Of a stretch of DNA of 64,000 bases, positions 13,501-22,900 are shown one piece after another. Each line of letters begins with the position of its first letter. The first letter of the stretch is position 1. The stretch is from NCBI GenBank assembly GCA_921293015.1, contig OV121082.1, positions 49,620,971-49,684,970 on the forward strand, in the 5' to 3' direction. The position numbers and the translations under genes are program-made. The DNA comes from Phorcus lineatus (taxonomy: Eukaryota; Mollusca; Gastropoda; Trochida; Trochidae). The notes below the pieces were generated by a model. The model made no database searches and was not told the DNA's origin. It worked only from the letters and a program-made list of their open reading frames with translations.

Positions 13501-16500
13501 GACTTTTTATAGGGATTTTACAAATATTGCCAAAAAACCCACTGTCAGTTAATATTTAGCAATCAATCTTTCACCGTGTTTGTAAATTTGAATTTGAACA
13601 AGTATTATTTTGTTTCTATTTCCGTGAATACACAAGGGATTGCTTGTTCAAATACACCATAATCAATGTAAGCAAGGAAAGACAACTCACAGGTAGGCCG
13701 GTGCTCCCGTGTTAGATGCAGTGTCCTCGTGCACTTTCATCACCCACTCTCGGTATTCTCGCTTCTGTGTCTCGTGCACATTGCTCAGTTCACTTGCCCA
13801 CTTGCTGTTGATTAGCTGTAAATAAACAAGGTTATTATGTTTAACGATCTCTCTTGGATGAGATAGGTGACTATGATTAAGTCTGTCTATTATAGAAAAA
13901 TCCATGCATGCCCTACGACATTTACCCCACAATAAGAATCTGATCCCTTTTTTTTAAGATATGTCCATTCTACCTTTCTTCTTTTAGAACCATAACAGTG
14001 AGTGATTTGTTTACTGTGATAAAAAGAAACATTAATTCAATGTGTATTAAAAAAGCAAATAAAGGGAGACAACTCCATAATGTATAAATGTCCATAAGCT
14101 TAAAAACAACCTTAGATGATAATAAAGCACAAGATAAAAAAAAAAAATTAATTTCTCTAAAAATAAGAAATATCTATCTTTCAAATTCTTATCAAACTAC
14201 AAATAACACAAAATTTAAAAAAATTTAATAAGAGAAAGAATTATCTTATGAAGTTAACAGTTTCATGAAGGTCTTGTATTTAGAAGAGGGGTTATTTTCA
14301 ATTGCTCCCATTTCTCAGTACTCATCTTATGAATGTTAATTAAAAATTCATTGTAGGGATCCGAGTCTCCTATCTCATACACAAGTCTCGATTTCTGATT
14401 AAACCACCTGTTCCTGGAAATTACCTAGTATGAGCCCACATGAGCAGGGAATACAAGGTTTATGATCCTCTAACAGTGACGTCTATGTGAAGTTTTATCC
14501 AGCAATATCTCAAGTACCCCGATATCAACCATGAAGGAATCACATAAGTCATATTCAATTCATAAAGTAGGGTATAATCCATTTTGAGCATGTACTACAC
14601 ACAAATGCAAATGCAAATGAAGAAAACAAAATAAATATGTTTGGGTGAAGAATTTCGCCGGAAATGTTTAATCTGTACGAATACAAGTTTTTTCATTTGC
14701 ATTTTCTAGAACTGTGCTCACAAAGTGTAATATTCCCTACGGTTTTTGAATTATACATTAAAAGAATCTGATTACCTGTGTATTTTCAAAGTGTCTCTGT
14801 GCCAAGGTGTTGATATCGTCATCTGCGTAAGTTATTCCAACGTTCTTCAGAGCCAACCCCATCTCTTCTTGCTGTCTATATTGAACAACAATTAGTTATA
14901 TATAATGACAAAATTCTTACTGTGCATCAATTTATTTATATGTCATAGATTTCAATATTTAAGATCTTTGCATATTTTGTACCTCTTAACAATCAAAATA
15001 TTTGTACAGTGTCATATCATATTGTTAAATGTTGAGTTAAAATTTAATACACTGATCCACATTACATAATAACATTTACATTTATTTCTTTTCATTTCCC
15101 ATTTTTGGGAAATATACAACCGCACAATGACATCAATCAAAATTGAGCAATATTGGCACTATTTTTATAAAGCTATAAGTAACAATTAATTGACAGCTAA
15201 AACATTAGGTTAGAGATATCACAGTAACAAGAACAATGTTATATGGAAGTACGGAAGCTGCTGAAAAATATTTCCCCTATTATGTCTTTAGGCAGGGTCA
15301 AATATGCTATTCAATAATACACTTGCCCAAAAGGGATCCCTACAGTCAAGTTTCCTAACATTACTCCTTACGGGAGCAAAGTCGATAAAGATTTGAGGGT
15401 GGACAAAATGTATTAATGTAAACCCTTACGTTTACCAAGCCAACTGTGAAAAGTTTTTATGGAAAATGACTACCACAATCACAAGGGACCAGATGTACCA
15501 AGTTTGATCTCCTAGTTGCAGGTACCTGCCCACAAGCTTTTCAGTTTTTGGGATGTCGCAGTTCTGGAGATGATGAAACTTTGAAAAATTTACAGGTGAA
15601 GGATGCCGGACCAAAGCCCATGAGAAAAGCTCAGAACACATAACTTAAAATATTTAGCTCATTGGCATTTATCATCATTTAAGAAGTGTTTAGTATGTTC
15701 GGAAAGAAAAGTTGGACGAATTCAGGACTTTTTAGAAATATGTTTTGCCAAAATAATCCTTACTTTACATCTAGATGTTCAAGGTCCTTGTCTCTCTGAT
15801 CAGTAAGATCTTCGACAGCAAGAGCATATGTATGTTCGAGATTGAGCAGCGTTTCCAGCGCTGGAGAGTGGATCAGCGTGTGATAAACATCGGAGAACAT
15901 CTGGTCGTTCGTCACTTCTGCAGGTTTTGCATAATCTTTCACTTCCTGTTGAAAAGAGAATTAGTTAGAATTAGCACAGATGACTTATATATACCATGGC
16001 CTACAATGGTAAATTCATTCATCAAAACCAAAATAAAATAATTCCTATAAATTTGGCAATAAGTTAATCAAAGAATAATGAAGGAGTTCCTCATCGGGTC
16101 AGTGACAACAGATCATGAGGAGGCAAGACAGAAATTTACAAAAGACTTAAATATATGATAGACATGTGTCAGTTTCGTAACGTTTATACACTTTGTGACT
16201 GAGTTAAAAGTAGAACAAAGATTTACTGACAGATACCATTGACTACTGCATAGAGGGGGTATAACTAAGCTACAGTAGAAAGACTCTTTTGATGTAAAAT
16301 GCTTTTGATCAAAGGATCACATTTTAGATTAAGGTTTTTCATTAGGCCAAATGCTGACCTGAGTGAATGCTTTGGTCCAGCGCTTGACAAGATCATCCTC
16401 CGAGACTTGACCCTTTTTGACCCTATCAATGGCTTCCTCCGCCACTGTGTCACTCAAGTGGTGACTCTCCCGCTCAGCAAACTCTGACAGTGACTGTTTC

Positions 16501-18420
16501 AGTTCTTAAATAATCAGAGAATGAATTTCATTAAATTACAATGATTTGTGTCTTGTCAGCATCCAGCTGTCAGTTATACGAGGTATTTGGCCTGAAGATG
16601 ATCATGGTGATGGAAGGAGCACTGTGGATTCAAATACGCTGATGGAGCAAGATGGGTGATTTGTGTATAACCTGAACCTGAGTTTGTTATTAAAAATTTC
16701 TCATTTTGCAAATGTTGTATGACCGATTACCTAGTGTTATAATCTTCTTATCTTCCAAACTATTCATGTTCATCTGAGAAAGTTAAAATAAAAGTCTCAT
16801 CTTGGCAAGGCAAACATGTATGCAAGCCAGGCATGATTATAATTTTCAAAAAATAGGTGATTGCCAAGCCTTGAATATTTCAAACAATGGTACCCTTTCC
16901 ATTTTTGTATGACTTGTTTCAAAACTGCACTACACATAAGACGCATGTAATCTCTTGATCTGAAGCAACAGTTGTAAACACATTTTGACTGCATAGGACA
17001 CTTATAGGCATTAGTGGATCCAGAGGGGAGGTGCAGGGGTGCACAATGTTAAGCGTCTGATTTCTTGCACATAATAAAAGTATACAAGGAAAGTGTTGGG
17101 GAGGTAACTAAAATAGTAAACATTCACAAACAAAAATCAAAATTATTCGCGTAATAATTAACTAAATAGAAACTGAAAAGGAAATCTTGTATCTGCCCCT
17201 GTTTAGGAATGCATGTACTGTGAATAAACTGGCCGGTCTGATTCTAAATCTTACATCATCTCCTATCAAGGGTTAGAAAGATATCAAACTACATCTAATA
17301 CCCAGGCATCCTGGCTCATAAATAAAAGAACATCTTAGACAGTTACTTTCCAAAAACTTTTTAGACTAAGTTCAAACATGTTTGATATTTTTCCAATGCT
17401 TTTAACTACTTTCATAAGACATACAGCACTTTTGACCACCTTTAAAGTTCAAGATTTGCTTGCCATAATAAGACAGTAACTTATGCTATGTCTCCCTTGG
17501 AGTTGCCTGTTTCAATTACTTTATGACCTCAGATGAATTATACATATACATCAACAATTCAGAAAACAATAATTACAGCTTAGTTATGATAATATTGAAC
17601 ATTTAAAGCTCTTTGTTTATGATGTTTAATGCCTCTAAATCAACAGCTAGACATTTAGGAGATGTAATGACAAGAAATATATGGATAACAACTTCTTTAT
17701 TCTATATTTAGGAGCTGTTAATGTCCACAATAAACTAAATCAAAACTCCAGAAACAGAACAAAATCGCTCTATAGCTAATCTGTCATCACATGATACATG
17801 TTCCATATGTTAAGACAAACAAAAAATTTAATTCAAGAAGCAGACTCAGGGCTTTAACAAATCTCAGATAATTATTCTCATTGTTCATTGAATTGGCATA
17901 CAGATAAAAGCTAGGTACAGTTTTCACTTATTCTGGTGAAGACAAAATAGCTTCTTAAGGCTTGTATGCTTGGAGTGACTATGATTGGAGCCATAAGGTC
18001 ACTAAATTTACAAAATAGTGGAAGACAATGTTTAAGTATGTGCAAAGACTTTAGCTAGGGCCTACGCTTCTGGAGAAAGAGATGACAATGGATCTGCAGG
18101 GCATGCCATCCAATTGATAAACAGAAAAGAGTCTAAATCATGGACCATATTTTCAACCAATGTGTAAAGAATATTGTCAACAGTTCACAAAATAATCAGT
18201 ATGAAATTATGATAATTTGTGAGAAAATATTCAGTATAAATAACCCACTATACTCACCATCTTCAACAAAGCAGGGCAAGTTATGTGCATTGATGAGTCT
18301 ACCAGCAAACTCACTAACTGATGTTTCAAGAGGAATGGTCACAGGAACAGTCATTGTCCACTTCATATCCTTACTTCGAAATGTAAACACAAACTCCTTT
18401 TCTCGACTGTGTGACTTCAT
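7471..18420 (-). CDS. C12orf4: C12orf4 homologue (DUF2362), complete, 12 coding exons
   Basis: Orthologue of the vertebrate protein C12orf4, a cytoplasmic protein of the DUF2362 family. In mammals it has been tied to mast-cell degranulation and, when mutated, to recessive intellectual disability; its biochemistry is unclear. Twelve minus-strand exons have GT-AG borders and consistent phases, giving about 556 residues against about 552 in human from memory. Recognisable family stretches include [16 protein letters not shown] near the N-terminus, [47 protein letters not shown], the [20 protein letters not shown] junction, [11 protein letters not shown], and [19 protein letters not shown] at the C-terminus. 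I chose ATG 18420 because it starts the conserved N-terminus and an acceptor (ttgcag) lies just upstream, implying a separate 5' UTR exon. No break or missing segment is evident. Confidence 0.93.
7956..8362. mobile_element. MITE with long terminal inverted repeats (Mutator-like?)
   Basis: A 407-bp element whose ends are inverted copies over about 100 bases: CAGTCTGATTAAAATC, then CGTGTTCCGAGGAAT, then CCTCTCCACAACGGTCTGA. It is flanked by CATGTAAGC (7947-7955) and CATGTAAAC (8363-8371), a 9-bp target duplication with one mismatch. Long TIRs plus 9-bp duplications fit a non-autonomous Mutator-like element; no coding capacity. It lies in intron 11 of C12orf4. Confidence 0.75.
8937..9062 (-). 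CDS. C12orf4: C12orf4 coding exon 11
   Basis: Acceptor gattgcag, donor ATCG|GTGAGT; 42 codons, phase 0. Encodes [20 protein letters not shown] then FMIEMA and [10 protein letters not shown]. An opposite-strand open frame over the same bases is a shadow. Confidence 0.93.
9978..10211 (-). CDS. C12orf4: C12orf4 coding exon 10
   Basis: Acceptor ttatcag, donor GAG|GTACAT; 234 bases, phase 0. Encodes [20 protein letters not shown] and [20 protein letters not shown], one of the most family-like parts of the protein. Confidence 0.93.
10578..10756 (-). CDS. C12orf4: C12orf4 coding exon 9
   Basis: Acceptor tctacccag, donor CAG|GTAGCA; 179 bases, phase 1 to 0. Encodes [20 protein letters not shown] and ends in a Ser/Gly-rich stretch ([10 protein letters not shown]), probably a flexible loop. 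Confidence 0.92.
11145..11266 (-). CDS. C12orf4: C12orf4 coding exon 8
   Basis: Acceptor gaatacag, donor AGAG|GTAATG; 122 bases, phase 2 to 1. Encodes [20 protein letters not shown] and a hydrophobic strand [20 protein letters not shown]. Confidence 0.92.
12064..12148 (-). CDS. C12orf4: C12orf4 coding exon 7
   Basis: Acceptor gtccgcag; the donor ATAGG|GTAGGT is the one that keeps frame with exon 8. 85 bases, phase 1 to 2. Encodes [19 protein letters not shown]. Confidence 0.9.
12468..13112 (-). mobile_element. SINE family 1 copy split by a nested insertion
   Basis: On the minus strand the 5' half (13112 to about 12967, with CAACTTTGTCTGCAGGAGAG and CTGAATTTCAGT blocks) and the 3' half (about 12593 to 12468, with TTTCTCCCTGCAAT, TACTAGCAGCC and CCCCAAATCACCTCACC) are separated by 373 bp. 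The break is in the middle of the SINE core. It lies in intron 6 of C12orf4. Confidence 0.8.
12594..12966 (-). mobile_element. Retroelement-like insertion inside SINE, 9-bp target duplication
   Basis: TGAAAACTA occurs at 12585-12593 and again at 12967-12975, directly flanking this segment. Read on the minus strand the insert is AT-rich and ends CCTAATAAACTATCTGACTG followed by a short (TGTC)n run, resembling the 3' UTR and microsatellite tail of a 5'-truncated non-LTR retrotransposon. No reverse transcriptase coding is present, so the class is inference. Confidence 0.65.
13197..13297 (-). CDS. C12orf4: C12orf4 coding exon 6
   Basis: Acceptor ttaccag, donor CTTG|GTTGGT; 101 bases, phase 2 to 1. 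Ends with the family stretch ESFTIHLG, whose last codon is split. Confidence 0.88.
13691..13815 (-). CDS. C12orf4: C12orf4 coding exon 5
   Basis: Acceptor tttacag, donor CCT|GTGAGT; 125 bases, phase 0 to 2. Encodes [20 protein letters not shown] followed by [11 protein letters not shown]. Confidence 0.92.
14777..14875 (-). CDS. C12orf4: C12orf4 coding exon 4
   Basis: Acceptor tatag, donor CAG|GTAATC. Encodes [19 protein letters not shown] then [10 protein letters not shown]. The reading frame needs 100 bases, so one edge as I count it may be off by one; I do not claim a frameshift. Confidence 0.85.
15764..15945 (-). CDS. C12orf4: C12orf4 coding exon 3
   Basis: Acceptor tttcaacag, donor AAA|GTAAGG; 182 bases, phase 0 to 2. 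Encodes [11 protein letters not shown] through the helical segment [20 protein letters not shown]. Confidence 0.92.
16359..16504 (-). CDS. C12orf4: C12orf4 coding exon 2
   Basis: Acceptor tatttaag, donor CAG|GTCAGC; 146 bases, phase 1 to 0. Encodes a charged helical stretch with [19 protein letters not shown] and RWTKAF. Confidence 0.9.
18258..18420 (-). CDS. C12orf4: C12orf4 coding exon 1
   Basis: Starts [14 protein letters not shown] and ends in CFVEDG|, donor GGTGAGTA, phase 1. The exon probably begins at about 18435 after the acceptor tttgcag, so a few 5' UTR bases precede the ATG and another UTR exon lies upstream. Confidence 0.92.
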
Positions 18421-18435
18421 TGTGACCACAATTTC

Positions 18436-19858
18436 TGCAAATTACAAAACATTTTAAATGAATTTGTTTCTACTGCAAAATGTGATTATTCTTTTAGAGG
18501 AAAAAAAGTTAAAATTCTTGTTTCTACAGAGATACGACATACAACATTGGAAGTTTCCTCATGGAGAGAAGCCCCATTGGCCGCATGTTCTGTTCACAGT
18601 TTAGGGCATACAAAACCAAGTCAGTAACTGACCAATCACATCATTTCATTTAGAAGAAGGATGGCGAAGATGCTGAACAAATGGTTCAAAGGAGTTACTT
18701 GCCCCTAGTTACTGACACTGAATGCTTTTACCAGAGGCCTTGTGATTTGTTAGTTGAGCTTAAATCAGAACATCTGACCATCGGATCAGCTGTAAAGACG
18801 AAACTTGCAAGGGAAAAGGTTCGTATCCCGGTAGAGACTATGTTTGAAATTTATTCATTTGAACATGATCAATTTTAATCAGTCTGTGTCATACTGTGAC
18901 TATCATAGCCTAAACTACCTAATAAAATCACACAATGAAAGTTTATCAAATCAATTTTAGAAGAGTTATATTAGTTGAAAGATAATTCATGACATACAGT
19001 CATTTCCCAAACAATCAGCTACTGATTAACAGCATTTAGGTTTAACATGAAACTCTGTTACATGTTTATGCAGATTACAGAGTCCAGAAATGACAACAGG
19101 TTTAAACGGAAATCACATCTTAGAAAATTCTGATATTTAGCAACATTTAGTTCATCACAACACTTCTCTTTATTGACAACATTGACAGACACCTTCATGT
19201 GTGGGGGGTAACAATAAATTCAATGATGATGAATACCAATCAAAATTATCAAAGATGTGACAGCATTTGAATATAGAAGCTAAAGGGTTTATCTTTCAAT
19301 CTGATTGTCAATTGAATTTAGATGTTCCGTTTGTATTGTCTTAGAAGAGATTATCATTTTCAAATGACACCATAAATGGACATTTACATCAATACTAAGA
19401 TGCAAAAGCTGGTAAATAGCAACCTTAGAAAATTGATAAATAAGAAGTCATCTAAAATTTAGATATGTCGATCATAAAATAAATCAATTGAGATGGCTCT
19501 ACAATAATTGGGTATGAGAACACTACTAATCCCTGCCTCACACAGCAATATAATGAGCTTGATGATGATCATGAGTCAAAATAGGCTAATCAAAGTGACA
19601 TATCTTATAAAATTACAACTATGTATAACAGTAGAATTCCATCATAACCGAAAGATAGTAAAACCGAACATTATATCAAAAAGACAAATAAATGACAACC
19701 TCAGATATTTGATTGCTAATGAGGCAACCGAGCGAAACTGTCACATTTAGATGCACACAAACACGGAAATGGGTGGTTTGTTATGGGCGCTGACATGTTG
19801 TACACAGAATGCTGGGTAAAATCAAAGGAAGTAGGTCAGAGGTCACCCACGGACTGCG
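18436..19858. promoter_or_regulatory. Probable divergent promoter region between C12orf4 and the WKK-repeat gene
   Basis: The two genes are head-to-head: C12orf4 ATG at 18420 (minus) and the next ATG at 19859 (plus). A 5' UTR exon of C12orf4 probably lies here. The sequence becomes richer in C+G near 19780-19910. I see no convincing TATA box, so the promoter assignment rests on gene arrangement only. Confidence 0.35.
18595..18886 (+). mobile_element. Second copy of the long-TIR MITE family, one end lost
   Basis: Matches the reverse complement of 7956-8362 through CCAATCACATCAT, GGAGTTACTTGCCCCTAG, TGAATGCTTTT, TTGTGATTTGTTAG, the CCGGTAGAGACTATG region and the terminus TTTTAATCAGTCTG. The other terminus is degraded or absent. 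It lies just upstream of C12orf4 coding exon 1. Confidence 0.7.
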
Positions 19859-19910
19859 ATGGAGGAAAGTCGGTCACCGACGGGTGAGCAACGTGCCCCC
19901 GTCCCACAAG
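19859..19910 (+). CDS. WKK gene exon 1 (start codon exon)
   Basis: ATG then EESRSPTGEQRAPVPQ, donor CAAG|GTAAGA, phase 1. An alternative strong donor (CGG|GTGAGC, exon end 19883) is also phase 1. The frame continues in exon 2 with no stop. The upstream UTR extent is unknown. Confidence 0.65.
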
Positions 19911-22900
19911 GTAAGAACATCATCATAATTTGTTATACGCCGAGGAATAAGCTCAGATTGTTATTTTCTATCGATCCACCTAATTATGATGACATTCGTT
20001 GCTTTTCCTAAGAGTTTGAAGTGTTTGTTTGTGGCAGACATGCCGAACGTACTTGTGTCCGCTTTGTTCCAGAAATAGGTCACTGTCTCCGTGAATAACT
20101 AATGTGAACATTTTACCATATTACACCGTTATAATACGTTATCACTCATATGGAGGGACTTGTGTCGGCCAGTACTGGCTAGTGACAGTCCACAGTATGG
20201 TGGATACGGCCCATACTGCAACAGTCCCCATCACATTCGCCTGAGTCTGGGAAGCTAGGTCATAGAATGAAGTGGGTCACCGAGGCAGAGCCTTCAAGGT
20301 GGGGTGTATTGCCAACTAACGTGTCACGAAGTTCAGGCTTATTTCGTGCCTTTTTGCCGTTATTCTCTTTGTGAACAGCTTAAGATTGAATTTCATTAGA
20401 TTTTCTCAATGTATGACCTATGTCTCAACTATTGTAAGAACTGTCATCAACTTGGATTGCTAACCGGGACATTCTAAGTTTGACCTGTTTAGTGTTTGAC
20501 ATTGATCGTGTTGCTCTAGTCGGACCGTCGATTGACATCATTACAGTGGCCGCGGCAACATAGCCTATAACGGCAACCATGTCAGCCTGACCCCCAATAA
20601 AATGGCAAAATTTTCCTTTTTGTCGGGTCATAATATCGTTCATTGTGCACTGACTTAACTGAGGGATTTGGCCAAGTACTCTTGCAGAGACCTACTTTTC
20701 TTAGTGTCAGTAAATAGGTTATTTATTTGGCCCACATATTGTATCACTTGACTCTGCCATATATATGTATTTTGATTATCTACATCAAATTTTGCAGTAA
20801 AAGTTTTTTTTTTATATGGATTTTTTTTGTCATTATAAGGAAACCTAGAAAAAATTTCTGGATATAAATGCAAATTAGCAATGAATTCGCACTTTATGAT
20901 TATATTTTATTCCACATATGTACTATCAAAAGATGTTATTTTATGACATTTTTGTACCTTCTATGTCCTTGGACACTGGACAGAGTGATTCAACGATGTC
21001 AGACACTGTTTTCATATGACTCAACTGTTAGTCACTCGACAACAGACCCTATCCTGTCGGAAGTGTTAAAAAAGATTCGTTCCTCATTTTTTATCATATT
21101 TTGTAAGATTATTTTGTATTACAGTAATACCTTATTTTCATAATAATGTTCATGCAAATGTCTTTTAAAATGATGTTAATAATGATCATAAGTTTCATTT
21201 TAATATTTTGGTCAAAGTCCAGCGTATCATAAACTTTTGGTAAATGAACTTATGTTTTTGTTATTTTGATATTTCATTAAAGTTTTGACATTTACAGTAA
21301 AAGTAGTATAGAAGAAAAGATTTATGTCTTTTCATTATATTGTATAATACATTTCATTGTATTATATGAAATATTATATGATGATATACAAAATACCCTG
21401 GTTCATCACCCTGGATGGATATTTAACCAAATTTCGCTCTTTTGTTGCAATCATATTGCAACTTTTTTAATCTACTCTATTTCGAAGTCTGTATGCTTTT
21501 AGTTCAGTTTTAAGCATGATACCTTAAAAAAATCCTGTCTTATTTCATTCACTCGGAATATACATATGTATGTAATTTTAAGAATTGAAATTGAAATAAA
21601 GATAAAAATAAAGTGATAATTATCCTACTTTTCTCTTTCATTGTCCAGTGGTGATATGGAAGAAGAATGAAAACGATGTCAATAACAGGACTGCACTCAC
21701 TACAACAGACATGCAACACGAGGGGCGTAGCCCCGCCCACTCACCGCAGTCGGACGACGTCAGGGATGGACCTCTCCTTATCGCAACACCAACCTCGCCC
21801 CAAGGTTGGTACTTTGCTGATCATGTTAACTTTTATTCATCGATCTGATGACAAATCATTCAAAGACCACCAAAACTTTACTGATTGTCTAAACTTTAGA
21901 GCTCATCCATTATGAGTTGTCCGATTCTCGAGAGTAATACAGTCTGATGTACCGTCTTTGTAGCAGTTTCACAATAGCCGCCAGGCGAGGGATGACACTA
22001 GTACAAAGATGGTACATCAGACCGAATATCCCCCAGGGAGAAGCATATTAATCTTACCTCATTTACAATGACGTCTTTGATAGGTATTCTAGAAGTTGAT
22101 GAGATGAACAATTAGGACAAATGTTATTGATATCCAACTTCTTTATTCTGTGAAAGCTACATTTCAATATAGATTCTAATGATAGGATCTATGTCGAAAC
22201 GTAGCTTCCAACAAATGAAGAAGTTGCTTCATAAACATTTTCCTTATCATTTATTTACAATGAGGCAAATGTTTTGACTGTTGACACTTAGTTAGCTTTC
22301 ACCGCTTATATGGCCTTGACCCTAAACATAAACAAAATTTAGTTGTCCGTTTCGACTGAAATGTTATTGGTCATGTTCCATGCTAATTCACTCTTAAAAG
22401 TTCTTTAAACCATGTCATCTAAATTCAATTGTGTGTGCAAGTAAAGAAATGTAAAAATACGTTTCAGATGAGGCAGATATGTTGGAAAAACAAGTCTGTA
22501 ATTAATATTCATGAAAACAGCTGATCGTACTAATGTTTACTCGGAACATTGTGTTCATTGTTACGTTATGACATTTAATCCTAATGTGACCCCATGAGGA
22601 GCTGTTACTATGGCAGTGGGGAACATGAAATTTGTATACCATGAGATAGATTGTCACGGGGTACATAAGATTGTATCGACCATCAGCCAATCAAAATCAA
22701 TTTTTTTATAACCTATTGGTGTAATTAATTGAATAGAATTTAGAACTCTGTGTCAAAACAACTTTTTAACCATATTTCGATTAACAATTCCTACATTTCT
22801 GGTGTGTTACCTAGTGTCACTCTGGCTTTAACTTGAATTTTTTAAGGAAATATGATGAAATGTTTTTTTGAGTCGTGCATTGGGTTGATACAAAGATAAA

